Shown piece after piece: positions 34,872 through 43,753 of a DNA stretch of 64,000 nt. Position 1 is the first letter of the stretch. Every line of letters begins with the position of its first letter. The notes beneath the pieces were generated by a model that was not told the origin of the DNA, made no database searches, and was given only the letters and a program-made list of their open reading frames with translations. This DNA is from Lacunisphaera limnophila (GTDB lineage: Bacteria; Verrucomicrobiota; Verrucomicrobiia; Opitutales; Opitutaceae), in the NCBI RefSeq assembly GCF_001746835.1, contig NZ_CP016094.1, positions 3,983,501 to 4,047,500 of the forward strand, in the 5' to 3' direction. The position numbers and the translations under genes were made by a program.

Positions 34872-34901
34872 ATCCGCGGGCGGAGCCGCCCGCACTCCAG
34901 G
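34872..34901. repeat. Dispersed 'gcgggcgg..ccgcccgcactccag' repeat
   Basis: A palindrome GCGGGCGGAGCCGCCCGC followed by actccag. A related copy (gcgggcgaggtcgcccgcactccag) ends at 36715, and its flank ctggagcggcagcgacc at 36663 mirrors it. Both sit directly after a stop codon. Confidence 0.6.
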
Positions 34902-34907
34902 GCTCGC

Positions 34908-35429
34908 TTACCGCAGCCCAAAACTCTCCGGCTTCAACCCGCGGGCGCGGATCGCCGCCACCACAGCCGCCAGGTCGAGTTTCGCCCCGGGCTTCACCCC
35001 GGCCGTGCGATACCACCCCTGGTTCATCTCCAGGGCAAATTGCAGCGTCCGCCCGCGCGAGGCCACGGGGTTCTCATCCCGGGGGTACATCGGGTAGATT
35101 TCCTTCAGGACGCCGGTGTTGTCGAAAAACCCGATATCGAGCGGGATCAGGGTGTTTCGCATCCAGAAGCTCATGGGCTGGGGCTGGTCGAAAACAAAGA
35201 GCATGCCCTCGTTCTCCCCCAGCGCCTTCCGGTGCATCAGCCCGTTCTGCGTCTCGGTCGGGAGCAGCGCCACCTGCATCTGCACGGTGCGGTCGCCGAC
35301 CTTGACGGCAAAGCGTTCCTCGAAGCTGCGCGGCGCCGCCGGGGTCTTGGGGTCGTTGTTGCCGCAGCCGACCAGCAGCGTGAGCAGGCCCAAGGCGGCA
35401 AGGGACAGAAACCGGCGGCGAAAAACCAT
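34908..35429 (-). CDS. DUF192 lipoprotein
   Basis: A 173-residue product with a lipoprotein signal (LAALGLLTLLVGC, lipobox LVGC). The DUF192 domain shows VQMQVALLPTETQNGLMHR, EGMLFVFDQPQPMSFWMRNT and IPLDIGFFDNTG. The family's function is unknown; the fold is compact and members are exported. It is divergent from the M24 peptidase gene. Confidence 0.87.
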   Translation of the reverse strand: MVFRRRFLSLAALGLLTLLVGCGNNDPKTPAAPRSFEERFAVKVGDRTVQMQVALLPTETQNGLMHRKALGENEGMLFVFDQPQPMSFWMRNTLIPLDIGFFDNTGVLKEIYPMYPRDENPVASRGRTLQFALEMNQGWYRTAGVKPGAKLDLAAVVAAIRARGLKPESFGLR

Positions 35430-35519
35430 GCCCCGATTCCCCACCTTGCCCCGCAAAGCGCAAATCATAAATTGCCCGCCCTCACCTTCCCTCTCACTCT
35501 CACTTTCACTCTCACCCCC

Positions 35520-36656
35520 ATGGCCGCCCTCCCTCCTCCCCTCCTCTACGCCAGCACGCACCACTGCGCCGATCTGCTCTACTTCGGCCAGGTGGAGGTC
35601 CACGACCCCTTCATCGCCTTCGGGCGGCTGGACGGCAAGAAGGTCACCGTCCAAAGCCCGCTGGAATTCGGCCGCGTCAAAAAGACCGGCGGCTTCGATC
35701 TCGTGCTGCCGCTGGAAGAATGCCGGTCCCGCGCCCGGGCCAAATTCGGCCCCAAGGCCGGCACCGCCGAGATCATCGCGACCGTCGCCCGCGAGCAGGG
35801 CGTCCGCCGCTTCCGCGTGGCCGACACCTTCCCCGCCGCCCTTTACCTCAAACTGACCGCCCTCGGCCTGAAACTGGACCTCGTCGGCGGTCTCCTCTTC
35901 CCCGAGCGCGAAATCAAGACCGCCCGGGAGGCGGAACACATCCGCGAGGGCAATCGGCTCTGCTCGGTCGGCTTCACCGTCGCCGAGCGCATCCTCCGCG
36001 CCGCCCGCATCAAGGGCCGCACCCTCGTCCACCGCGGCACGGTGCTGACCTCTGAGAGCCTGCGTTTTGCCCTCGAAACGGCGATCCGCGAGCAGGGCGG
36101 CGACCCGCGCGACACGATCGTCGCTGGCGGCGACCAGGCCTGCGATCCCCACGAACGCGGCTCGGGCCCGCTGCGGCCGCACGAGCTCATCATCATCGAT
36201 GTGTTCCCGCGCGTGCTGAAAACCGGCTATTTCGGCGACATGACCCGCACCTACCTGAAGGGCCGCCCCCGCGAGGTGCAGCGCCGGATGGTCGCGACTG
36301 TGCGCGAGGCGCAAAAACAGGCGCTCCGAGCAATCACCGCGGGCGTGGACGGCCGCGAAGTGCACGGCCTGATCGTCGACCATTTCACGGAGTCGGGCTA
36401 TGAAACCCGGCATGGCAAGGGTGGCTCGGTCGGTTTCTTCCACGGCACCGGCCACGGCCTGGGCTTGGAGGTCCACGATCCGGGCCGCATCTCGCCGGCC
36501 GTGTCGGCGCCGCTGAAAGCCGGCGCCGTGCTCACCGTCGAACCCGGCCTGTACTACCCCGGCCTCGGCGGCTGCCGCTGGGAGGATGTCGTGCAGGTGA
36601 CCCAGGGCCCGGCCAAGATGCTCTCAAGGCACCCGTATCAGTGGGAAATTAAGTGA
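35520..36656 (+). CDS. M24-family metallopeptidase (Xaa-Pro aminopeptidase-like)
   Basis: A 378-residue cytoplasmic protein with a creatinase-like N-terminal domain and a pita-bread catalytic domain. All five metal ligands are visible: Asp in IIIDVFPRV, Asp in FGDMTRTY, His in FFHGTGHGLGLEVHDPG, Glu in LTVEPGLYYP and Glu in CRWEDVVQV. It probably trims N-terminal residues ahead of proline; exact specificity is not assignable. The ATG at 35520 begins the first strand; the upstream in-frame region overlaps the divergent DUF192 gene. Confidence 0.88.
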   Translation: MAALPPPLLYASTHHCADLLYFGQVEVHDPFIAFGRLDGKKVTVQSPLEFGRVKKTGGFDLVLPLEECRSRARAKFGPKAGTAEIIATVAREQGVRRFRVADTFPAALYLKLTALGLKLDLVGGLLFPEREIKTAREAEHIREGNRLCSVGFTVAERILRAARIKGRTLVHRGTVLTSESLRFALETAIREQGGDPRDTIVAGGDQACDPHERGSGPLRPHELIIIDVFPRVLKTGYFGDMTRTYLKGRPREVQRRMVATVREAQKQALRAITAGVDGREVHGLIVDHFTESGYETRHGKGGSVGFFHGTGHGLGLEVHDPGRISPAVSAPLKAGAVLTVEPGLYYPGLGGCRWEDVVQVTQGPAKMLSRHPYQWEIK

Positions 36657-36660
36657 CCAT

Positions 36661-36717
36661 GCTGGAGCGGCAGCGACCTCTCTGCCGTCTGCGGGCGAGG
36701 TCGCCCGCACTCCAGTG
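36661..36717. repeat. Second copy of the 'gcgggcgaggtcgcccgcactccag' repeat
   Basis: Begins ctggagcggcagcgacctc and ends gaggtcgcccgcactccag, so the ends are inverted copies that can pair (ctggag ... ctccag). It fills the gap between the M24 peptidase and the Fpg-like gene. Confidence 0.6.
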
Positions 36718-36739
36718 ACCCAATCCGAAATCCTAAAAG

Positions 36740-37585
36740 ATGCCCGAGCTCGCCGAGGTTGAATTCTTCCGCAAACGCTGGAGCGCCGGCCACGGTGCCA
36801 AGGTGCTCGCCGTGCGCCTGCACGCCGGGAAGAAGATCTTCCGCGACTGCGACCCGGCCCAACTCACCCGCCACCTGACGGGGGCCAAACTCCTCTCGTC
36901 CACCACCGCGGCGAAGCAGATGCTATTTGAATTCAGCGGCACTGGCCTGCCCCGAGCGGAGTCGAGATGGCTCGGCGTGCATCTGGGCATGACCGGTGAA
37001 CTGCGGGTCGAACCGCCCGGCTATGAGGCGGCGGCCCACGACCACCTGATCCTCGTGCAGCGGGAACGCCTGCTCGTCTTTAAGGACCCGCGCATGTTCG
37101 GCGGGGTGCGCTTCCATCACGGCAAGACGGCGCCCGTCTGGTGGACTAGGATTGCGCCGGCGATCCTGTCGCCCGCGTTCACGGTCGAAGTCGTGGCTGC
37201 CTTTTTGCAACGGCGGGCCCGGGCCCCGATCAAGGCCGTCCTCCTCATGCAGGAGCGTTTCCCCGGCATCGGCAACTGGATGGCCGACGAGGTGCTCTGG
37301 CGCGCGGCGATCCACCCGCAGCGTCCCGCCGGTTCGCTGTCCGTCGCCGAGGTCCGCACGCTGCACCGGGAGTGCCGGAAAGTCTGCCGCCTCGCCCTCG
37401 ACACCATCGCCGGCGAGGGCGACTACCTGCCCCCTGACCTCAACGCGCACATCCCCAAATCGTGGCTCTTCTGGCACCGCTGGTCTGACGGTGGTCGCTG
37501 CCCCCGCACCAAGCAGCCGCTGGTCCGGGAAGAAGTCGGCGGCCGCACCACCTGCTGGTCCCCCGCCCGGCAGAAGCGGGGCTGA
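36740..37585 (+). CDS. Fpg/Nei-family DNA glycosylase with degenerate zinc finger
   Basis: A 281-residue bifunctional glycosylase/AP-lyase homologue for oxidised bases. The N-terminal PELAEVE gives the catalytic Pro and Glu, AAKQMLFEF the beta-hairpin Lys, [11 protein letters not shown] the next conserved block, and [16 protein letters not shown] the helix-two-turn-helix. The C-terminal finger keeps its shape ([10 protein letters not shown] and [12 protein letters not shown]), but three of the four zinc Cys are Thr, Ser and Arg, as in zincless fingers. An insertion before WLGVHLG (TGLPRAESR) is encoded by repeat-like DNA (36944-36970). Substrate range is uncertain. Confidence 0.85.
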   Translation: MPELAEVEFFRKRWSAGHGAKVLAVRLHAGKKIFRDCDPAQLTRHLTGAKLLSSTTAAKQMLFEFSGTGLPRAESRWLGVHLGMTGELRVEPPGYEAAAHDHLILVQRERLLVFKDPRMFGGVRFHHGKTAPVWWTRIAPAILSPAFTVEVVAAFLQRRARAPIKAVLLMQERFPGIGNWMADEVLWRAAIHPQRPAGSLSVAEVRTLHRECRKVCRLALDTIAGEGDYLPPDLNAHIPKSWLFWHRWSDGGRCPRTKQPLVREEVGGRTTCWSPARQKRG

Positions 37586-37653
37586 GTGCTTTGGTCTTTG
37601 AACCCGGGGTTTATGGCGTGGACGAACCGGCGGACAGGCTGTTTTCTGCCGCC

Positions 37654-38415
37654 ATGGCCGGTTCCAAACAACGACTCGATGAACTGCTGGTGACGCGCGG
37701 GCTCTCCCCCACCCGGGCGCAGGCCAAGGCACTCATCATGTCGGGTCGCGTGCGCCACGGGACCGACCGGCTGGACAAGCCGGGCAAGGAATACCCACCC
37801 GATTTTGACCTGAGCGTGGACCAGCCCCCGCGTTTCGTGAGCCGCGGCGGCGACAAGCTCACGGCCTGGCTGGAACAATTCCCGCTCGATCTCACCGGCG
37901 CTCACCTGCTCGACGTCGGCGCCTCGACCGGCGGTTTCACCGATTGCGCGCTCCAGGCCGGCGCCGCCAGCGCCACCTGCGTGGATGTCGGCCACGGCCA
38001 GCTCCACGAGAAACTCCGCCGCGACCCGCGCGTGACCAACCTCGAGAAAGTCAACGCCCGCCACCTCAAGCCCGGCGACCTGCCGCGCCCCGATTACGAC
38101 GTGATCGTCATGGACCTGTCCTTCATCTCCCTGAAAAGCGTGCTGCCCGCCGTGTGGGCCTTCCTCCGCCCAGGCGGGACGCTGGTCGCGCTGGTGAAGC
38201 CCCAGTTCGAGGCGGGCAAGGCCGAGGTGGACCGCGGCCAGGGCATCATCCGCGACGACACCGTGCGGCTGCGCGTGCTGACCGAGATCCGGGAATTTGC
38301 CCTGCGGGAACTGCCGGGCGCCGGCCTGGTCGGCGAACGCGAGTGCCCGGTCCACGGCGCCGACGGCAACCGGGAATTCCTGCTGGGTCTGACCAAGACG
38401 GCGCAGACCAGGTGA
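37654..38415 (+). CDS. TlyA-family rRNA methyltransferase
   Basis: A 253-residue protein with an N-terminal S4 RNA-binding domain ([20 protein letters not shown]). An FtsJ-like SAM domain follows, with motif [18 protein letters not shown], acidic [20 protein letters not shown] and the KPQFEAG catalytic region. TlyA proteins 2'-O-methylate 23S and sometimes 16S rRNA; some relatives are called hemolysins. The ATG at 37654 opens the S4 domain, and an earlier ATG at 37591 gives a non-conserved leader. nadK follows after about 100 bp. Confidence 0.9.
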   Translation: MAGSKQRLDELLVTRGLSPTRAQAKALIMSGRVRHGTDRLDKPGKEYPPDFDLSVDQPPRFVSRGGDKLTAWLEQFPLDLTGAHLLDVGASTGGFTDCALQAGAASATCVDVGHGQLHEKLRRDPRVTNLEKVNARHLKPGDLPRPDYDVIVMDLSFISLKSVLPAVWAFLRPGGTLVALVKPQFEAGKAEVDRGQGIIRDDTVRLRVLTEIREFALRELPGAGLVGERECPVHGADGNREFLLGLTKTAQTR

Positions 38416-38481
38416 GCGCCCCTGGCGCGGCTTGATACAACCTGCAGCAGCGCCGGGAGTCATAGCCCAATCCGAATTCGA

Positions 38482-38517
38482 CATTAGTGCCCATTCGTGT
38501 GCACTAGGGCTTAAAGC
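38482..38517. repeat. Intergenic repeat of the 'attagtgcccattcgtgtgcactag' kind
   Basis: Short stretch with two half-matching units (ttagtgcccatt, gtgtgcactagg) just before the nadK start. It resembles decayed extragenic repeats common in such genomes. A clear ribosome site before the nadK ATG is not seen (ttaaagc only). Confidence 0.35.
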
Positions 38518-39360
38518 ATGTCCCCCATTCGCAGACTCGCCTTTGTCGTCAACACCGAGAAGCCCGGCGCCGCCCAGCTGGCGCGCGAGCTCATCGCGAT
38601 TGCGCGGACGGTGGGCGTCCGCCGGATCAAGAGCCGCCCCGCGCACAAGCTCCCCCGCGGCTACTTCAAGGGTTCCGACGCCGGATGCATCATCGGCGGC
38701 GACGGCACCTTGCTGGGCGCCGTGACAGAGGCCGCCACGGCCGGCGTGCCGCTCATCGGCGTGAACCAGGGCAGCCTCGGCTACCTCACCAGCTTTTCCC
38801 CGGAGGAAGCCCGCGCGTGCTTCGGCGAGGTGCTCCTCGGCCAGTACCGCGTCGCACCGCGCACCCTGCTGGAATGCCGCACCGCCCCGCGCCGCCGCGA
38901 CCTCGCGCTCAACGACGTCCTGATCAAGGCCGAGGTGAATTCCCAGCTCGTGCGCCTCGAGGTCCGCGCCGATGGCGAACTCGTGACCGACTACCTCTGC
39001 GACGGTCTCGTCCTCTCCACCCCGACGGGCTCGACCGCCTACAACCTGTCCGCCGGCGGCCCGATCCTGCACCCGGCGGCCGGCGTGATTGCCATGACCC
39101 CGATCTGCCCGCACACGCTGAGCAACCGCACGATCGTCTTCAACGACGGCGTGAAGCTGAGCATCCGCAACTGTTCCCCCGATTCCCGCCTGCTCGTCGC
39201 CCTCGACGGCCAGCGCAACCGCAGCGTGGTCCACGGCTCGTCGGTCGAGGTCACGATCGCCAAGCGCCACCTCGGCCTGGTGCAGCGCCGCGACTACCGA
39301 CATTTCAGCGTCATGCGCGCCAAGCTCAAGTGGAGCGGCGGGCTGACGGATAAGAAGTAA
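38518..39360 (+). CDS. nadK: NAD kinase
   Basis: Phosphorylates NAD to NADP, the sole route to NADP. The 280-residue product has the GGDGT motif (CIIGGDGTLLGAV), GVNQGSLGYLTSF, the ND motif in LALNDVLIKAEV and the glycine-rich STPTGSTAYNLSAGGPIL block. The ATG at 38518 opens the first strand (RRLAFVVNTEKPG). Confidence 0.94.
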   Translation: MSPIRRLAFVVNTEKPGAAQLARELIAIARTVGVRRIKSRPAHKLPRGYFKGSDAGCIIGGDGTLLGAVTEAATAGVPLIGVNQGSLGYLTSFSPEEARACFGEVLLGQYRVAPRTLLECRTAPRRRDLALNDVLIKAEVNSQLVRLEVRADGELVTDYLCDGLVLSTPTGSTAYNLSAGGPILHPAAGVIAMTPICPHTLSNRTIVFNDGVKLSIRNCSPDSRLLVALDGQRNRSVVHGSSVEVTIAKRHLGLVQRRDYRHFSVMRAKLKWSGGLTDKK

Positions 39361-39387
39361 GACCGCAGCCGGTTTGATGGTAGGACG

Positions 39388-39413
39388 AAAAAAGCCCGGG
39401 ATTGCTCCCGGGC
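39388..39413 (-). terminator. Intrinsic terminator of the EF-hand gene
   Basis: On the minus strand GCCCGGGA-GCAA-TCCCGGGC is followed by TTTTTT, 24 bp after the stop of the EF-hand gene. It also lies 28 bp after the convergent nadK stop and could serve both. Confidence 0.85.
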
Positions 39414-39437
39414 AGAGTGGCCGCTGATCGCCGGCAC

Positions 39438-39800
39438 CTACTTCGTCGCGGCTTTCTCGGCCTTCTTGGCTTCGCGCTCGGCCTGTTTGGCGGCCTTGGC
39501 GGCCTCCTCATCGGCCTTCTTCTGGGCGCGCTCCTGGTCGTCGAGCTTCCCGTCGTCGTTGGCGTCGTACTTTTCCTTGTTCGCCTCCCGTGTCGCCTTG
39601 GCCTTCGCCTTGGCGGCATCGTCGGCGGCCTTCTGCTCCGCCTCGTTCAGGCGGCCGTCGCCATCGGCATCGTACTGCTGTTGATTCTTGGTGAGCTTCT
39701 TCTCGGTCTCTCCCCCGGCCCGGAGGGAGAGCGGAACAACCAACACGACCAGCGCCAGCAGAACCGGCGCGACACGGGGCAAGTTGTGTTTGCTTTGCAT
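39438..39800 (-). CDS. Secreted Lys/Ala-rich protein with two EF-hand loops
   Basis: A 120-residue product with a signal peptide (VAPVLLALVVLVVPLSLRA). Two calcium loops, DADGDGRLNEAE and DANDDGKLDDQE, fit the DxDxDG EF-hand pattern with Glu at position 12. They are spaced by, and followed by, highly charged Lys/Ala/Glu helices. Calcium binding outside the inner membrane is likely, and the tail looks like a single long helix. No partner is suggested by the neighbours. It ends in a good terminator. Confidence 0.85.
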   Translation of the reverse strand: MQSKHNLPRVAPVLLALVVLVVPLSLRAGGETEKKLTKNQQQYDADGDGRLNEAEQKAADDAAKAKAKATREANKEKYDANDDGKLDDQERAQKKADEEAAKAAKQAEREAKKAEKAATK

Positions 39801-39871
39801 AACCCCGCCAGCCTACCCGGGCGCCCGGCTAACCGCGGCACCCGGCTAACGCCTAAATTCAGGCGCGGGGC

Positions 39872-42430
39872 TCAGGGCTTGACCACCAGTTGCACGCGTT
39901 GACCGCCCACAAAATACCGGAGGGCAAAGGCCTGGAGGTCGGCGAGCGTGACGGCGTCGACGCGGGCGTCATAGTCGCGCCAGTCGTTGACCGGCAGCCC
40001 GTACACGGCGTTGAGCGCGGCCTGCATGGCGCGGGCGGAATTGGTCTGCATGCCCATGCGCTTGCCCGCCTTGAGCCGCACCTGGCAGCGGTGCAACTCG
40101 TCGGGCTTCACGCCGCCGGACCGCACGCGCTCGATCTCGAGGTTGAGCTCGGCGATAACCTCTTCGTAACGCTCGGGGCTGGTGCCCGCATAGAAATAGA
40201 ACATCCCGTGCGCCTGGCCGACGATGCGGCTGGAGCGGACGAAATACGCCAGGCTCTTCTGCTCGCGGACGCGCTCGAAGAGATTCGACGACATGCCGCT
40301 GAACAGCTCGTCGGCGACCTCGCTGACGGTGTAGTCGGGGGCGTGCATGCCCGGGCCGGGAAAGGCCTGGAACACGATCGCCTGCTGGCGCGGCTGGGTC
40401 TCGGTGAAGTCGCCGGGCACGACCGTGAGAGCGTGCGTGGCCGCGGGGACTTTGCCCTTCGGAAGCTTCGTGAGGAAGGCCTTGAGCTTCGGGGCGAGCT
40501 TCCGGGCGTCGAAGTCACCGGACACCGCGAGGACCGCGTTGCCCGCGACCACGAGGCGGGCGTGCAGCGCGCGCAGGTCCGCAACGCTGATGGCCTGGAG
40601 GCTGGCCTCGTCGCCGCTGGTCTCGATGGCGAAGGGATGGGCACCGAAGAATTTCTCGCGGAGCTTCTTGCGGCCGACCGTGACGACATCGTCGAGGCTT
40701 TCCTTGAGCGCCGCGAGGGAGGACTCGCGCTCGACCTCGAGGCGGGCGGGTTTGAAGGCGGGGCGCAGGATGGCGTCGGCCATCAACCCGAGGGCGAGAT
40801 CGGCGTCGCCGGGCAGCACCTCCGCCGAGAGGCCGAAACTGTTATTGCCAGCGAACTCGTGGAACGAGCCGCCTACGGCCTCGATCTGGCGGGCGACCTC
40901 CTCGGCGGAGTGGCGCTTGGTGTCCTTGGTGAGCAGGGTCGCGAGCAGCGAGTTGAGTCCGCGGCGACCGGCCGGTTCGAACACGGGCCCGCCGGCGAAG
41001 GCCAGGCGGAAGTGCAGGTTGGGCAGGTGCGCGTCGGGCTGGAGCAGCAGGCGCGCGCCGTTGGGGAGCTTGATCTCTTCGAAATCCAGCGAGGCGGTGG
41101 GCTTGGCGGCGGCTCCCGTCGTGGCCGCGGCCGCGGCCACGGGATTGGAGGAGACGACGGTCAGGCGCTCGGGGACGAGGTAGGTGCGCATCACCCGCTG
41201 CAGGCTGGCCGGCGTCAGGGCGAAGAGGCGGGTGAAATACTGGCGGGTGTAGTTGATATCCCCGACCACGACCTCACCGGCACCGAGGCGCGAGGCCTGG
41301 CCGGACATGGTCTTGCGCATGTTGATCTCGGCGGTCACGGCCTGGCGCACGGCCTTGGCCAGGGCGGCGGCGCTGATGCCCTTGGCGGCGATGCGGGCGA
41401 GTTCGCGCAGGATCGCCTGCTCGGCGGGTACGCGTTTGTCGGGATCAGCCAGGAACGAGATGTAGAACAGACCGCTCGTGCCCGGGCTCCAGGACATGGC
41501 GTCGATGGAGTGGACCAGCCGGGATTTCTCGCGGATGGCCTGCCAGAGGAGCGAGCTGTCGCCGTGGCCGAGCACCATCGAGAGCAGGTCCAGGGCGGGC
41601 GTGTCGGGGTGCGCGAGGCCGGGGATCTGCCAGCCGAGGCCGGCGCGGGCGACCTGCACGTCCTCGTGCAGGTGCTGGTCGCGGCGCGAGAGCTGGGCCG
41701 ACTCGTCGGGCACGAGCACCGGGGCGAGGCGCACGCGCGGGGCCGGGCCGAAATGCTGGGCGATGGCGGCGCGCGTGGCGGCGACGTCGATGTCACCGAC
41801 GATCACGACCACCAAGTTGTTGGGCACGTAACGGGCCTGGTAATAGGAAAGCAGGTCCTCGCGGGTGCAGGCGGCGAAGACATCGCGGTGGCCGATGATC
41901 GGCTGCCGGTACGGATGGGTGCGGTAGGCGGTCTCGAAGAGTGCCTGCGAGAGGCGCTGGTCGGGGTCGTCGAGGCACATGTCGATCTCTCGGAGGATGA
42001 CTTCCTTTTCCTTGGCCACCTCGCCGGCCGGAAGCGTGGAGTACAGGACGGCGTCGGCGAGCAGGTCAATGGCGACGGCGGTGTGGACCGAGGGCACCTC
42101 GATGTAATAGACGGTGCGGTCGAAAGTGGTGTAGGCGTTGATGTAGCCGCCGTGGGCCTGGACGGTGGCCGAGATCTCGCGGCCGGCGCGGCGCGTGGTG
42201 CCCTTGAAGAGCATGTGCTCGAGATAGTGCGAGAGGCCGGCGCCAAGGTGGGAGCCCTCGTGGATGCTGCCGGTCTTGACCCAGACCTGGACGGAGCTGA
42301 CGGGGGCGGCGTGGTCGGGCTTGAGCAGCACGGTCAGGCCGTTGGGCAAAGTGTAGCGTTCGATGGATTCGCGCCAGAGACTCTCGAGCAGGGCGAGGTC
42401 ACGCGAACGGACGGAGGGATTTTTCGGCAT
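39872..42430 (-). CDS. M16-family zinc metallopeptidase, two-unit form
   Basis: An 852-residue protein made of two M16 units in one chain. The first holds the inverted zinc motif HYLEH (LGAGLSHYLEHMLFKGT) and the downstream Glu region (AKEKEVILREIDM). The second unit (from about residue 440) lacks HxxEH and is the usual inactive half (FEEIKLPNGARLLLQ, SLLATLLTKDTKRHS). The gene is about twice the size of single-unit bacterial M16 proteins such as PqqL partners. No signal peptide is clear, so location is uncertain. The ATG at 42430 precedes a polar leader. Confidence 0.9.
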   Translation of the reverse strand: MPKNPSVRSRDLALLESLWRESIERYTLPNGLTVLLKPDHAAPVSSVQVWVKTGSIHEGSHLGAGLSHYLEHMLFKGTTRRAGREISATVQAHGGYINAYTTFDRTVYYIEVPSVHTAVAIDLLADAVLYSTLPAGEVAKEKEVILREIDMCLDDPDQRLSQALFETAYRTHPYRQPIIGHRDVFAACTREDLLSYYQARYVPNNLVVVIVGDIDVAATRAAIAQHFGPAPRVRLAPVLVPDESAQLSRRDQHLHEDVQVARAGLGWQIPGLAHPDTPALDLLSMVLGHGDSSLLWQAIREKSRLVHSIDAMSWSPGTSGLFYISFLADPDKRVPAEQAILRELARIAAKGISAAALAKAVRQAVTAEINMRKTMSGQASRLGAGEVVVGDINYTRQYFTRLFALTPASLQRVMRTYLVPERLTVVSSNPVAAAAATTGAAAKPTASLDFEEIKLPNGARLLLQPDAHLPNLHFRLAFAGGPVFEPAGRRGLNSLLATLLTKDTKRHSAEEVARQIEAVGGSFHEFAGNNSFGLSAEVLPGDADLALGLMADAILRPAFKPARLEVERESSLAALKESLDDVVTVGRKKLREKFFGAHPFAIETSGDEASLQAISVADLRALHARLVVAGNAVLAVSGDFDARKLAPKLKAFLTKLPKGKVPAATHALTVVPGDFTETQPRQQAIVFQAFPGPGMHAPDYTVSEVADELFSGMSSNLFERVREQKSLAYFVRSSRIVGQAHGMFYFYAGTSPERYEEVIAELNLEIERVRSGGVKPDELHRCQVRLKAGKRMGMQTNSARAMQAALNAVYGLPVNDWRDYDARVDAVTLADLQAFALRYFVGGQRVQLVVKP

Positions 42431-42479
42431 TGAGCGGGGTCGGGATGAGGAGCGGAAGAACGTGGCGTATTCTAATGCA

Positions 42480-42640
42480 GGTTCAAGAGGAGATGGATCC
42501 CGCCTGGTAGGTGGAGCTGCCCGTTCGACGAGTTCCGGGCCCCGAGCCAGTCGTAGGGCTTCCCGACGATTCAGGGCGTCGTGGGTGGGCGGGCCTTCCC
42601 GATCGCCTGTAAACAGGCTCCTGCGGGGGGCTGCACCCAA
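42480..42640. repeat. Intergenic region with repeat-like palindromes
   Basis: Between the M16 peptidase start and the next gene's stop lie ggtaggtggagctgcccgttcgacgag and cgcctgtaaacaggctcctgcgggg units. The latter holds a GCCTGT-AA-ACAGGC hairpin at 42605-42618. These look like decayed extragenic repeats. No gene is seen. Confidence 0.45.
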
Positions 42641-42646
42641 CCGGCC

Positions 42647-43075
42647 TTAGGACTGGTCGGCGGTGCGGCGGGAGCGGCGGCCGGTGGGCGGGAGGAAGGG
42701 TTTCACGAACGCCTCGTCGAAGTCGTAGATCTCGGCAAAGTCCTCGCGGCGGTCGCTCTCCGTCTTGCTGAAAACGCTGTACTCGATGAGGTTGAACACG
42801 ATGTCACCGAAATCGGAGCAGCGTTTGACGCCCCAGGTATTGAGCACGGTCTTGGCCAGCGGGCCGTACTGGTCGAGGGCGTAATCCCGGATCCCGGCGA
42901 GGAGCTCGGCGCCGGTCACGTGCTGGGATTTGCCGGTGCGATCGGGCTGCTTGCGTTTGACCTCCTTGACCGTGTGGTCGAGGCCCTGGCGCACGAAATT
43001 ATAGGCCTTCCGGTCGAACCGGGGGTCTTCCTTGCAAATCAAGCCGACGATTTCGCTGAATTCAAGATCCTGCAT
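42647..43075 (-). CDS. Minf_1886-type small protein (Verrucomicrobia/Planctomycetes-restricted family)
   Basis: A 142-residue soluble protein starting MQDLEFSEIVGLICKEDPRF. It has the stretches YNFVRQGLDHTV, GAELLAGIRDYALDQYGPLA and WGVKRCSDFGDIVFNLIE that I associate with the Minf_1886 family, whose role is unknown. The C-terminal tail is basic (RRSRRTADQ). Its presence supports the Verrucomicrobiota assignment. It is divergent from the Fur-family gene. Confidence 0.82.
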   Translation of the reverse strand: MQDLEFSEIVGLICKEDPRFDRKAYNFVRQGLDHTVKEVKRKQPDRTGKSQHVTGAELLAGIRDYALDQYGPLAKTVLNTWGVKRCSDFGDIVFNLIEYSVFSKTESDRREDFAEIYDFDEAFVKPFLPPTGRRSRRTADQS

Positions 43076-43222
43076 GTAAATTGGGTGAGGGACGTAGCTA
43101 GCACAGGGTATTCCGGGCTGCAACCATGCAGGCGTCCGGAGCCCAAATCGATCATCCGTCATAGGGTGGATTACTGACTAACTTCCCCTCGCCATCGGGG
43201 GATTTTGAGCCATGGTGGCCGC

Positions 43223-43753
43223 ATGATCTCCGCCACTCAGTCGAATCACCCGCTTGGCCTGGTTACGAACCGGGAACCCGAGGATGTGACCCTGACCGTG
43301 GCCTGCACTCGCATCCGGAATTCCGGCATGCGCGTCACCAAACCCCGGGTCGCCCTGCTCGCCGCCCTGCTGCGTTTCCCGGGCCCGGCCAGCATCGAGC
43401 GGATCCACCAGGAGGTCGGCACGAAATCCTGCGACCTCGTTACCATTTACCGCTGCCTCGCTGCCTTTGAAGGTCTCGGGCTGGTGCGCCGCAGCTACCT
43501 GCACAACGGCACCTGCCTGTACGAGCAGACGGTCAACGCGGCGCGGCGCTATCACATCATCTGCAAGGAATGCGGGCGCACCGATCCGGTGGACTATGAG
43601 CTGGCCGAAGGCTTGGAGCAGAAAATCGCCGAACGGGGCTACACCCAGGTCAGCCATGTCGTGGAGTTTTTCGGGGTATGCCCGATCTGCCAGCAGGCCG
43701 CGAAAGCGGCGGCCAGCCGCGTCACGGCGGTCAAGATCGTGCCCTCAGTCTGA
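43223..43753 (+). CDS. Fur-family transcriptional regulator
   Basis: A 176-residue metal-sensing repressor. It has a winged helix (RVTKPRVALLAALLRF ... DLVTIYRCLAAFEGLGLV), a dimer domain with the metal-ligand stretch RRYHIICKECGRTDP, and a second CxxC (CPICQQ) for the structural zinc. Fur, Zur and PerR cannot be separated by eye. The ATG at 43223 is taken. It converges on, and overlaps by 9 bp, the ferredoxin gene, which follows a superoxide dismutase gene, so a role in iron or peroxide response is plausible. Confidence 0.88.
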   Translation: MISATQSNHPLGLVTNREPEDVTLTVACTRIRNSGMRVTKPRVALLAALLRFPGPASIERIHQEVGTKSCDLVTIYRCLAAFEGLGLVRRSYLHNGTCLYEQTVNAARRYHIICKECGRTDPVDYELAEGLEQKIAERGYTQVSHVVEFFGVCPICQQAAKAAASRVTAVKIVPSV

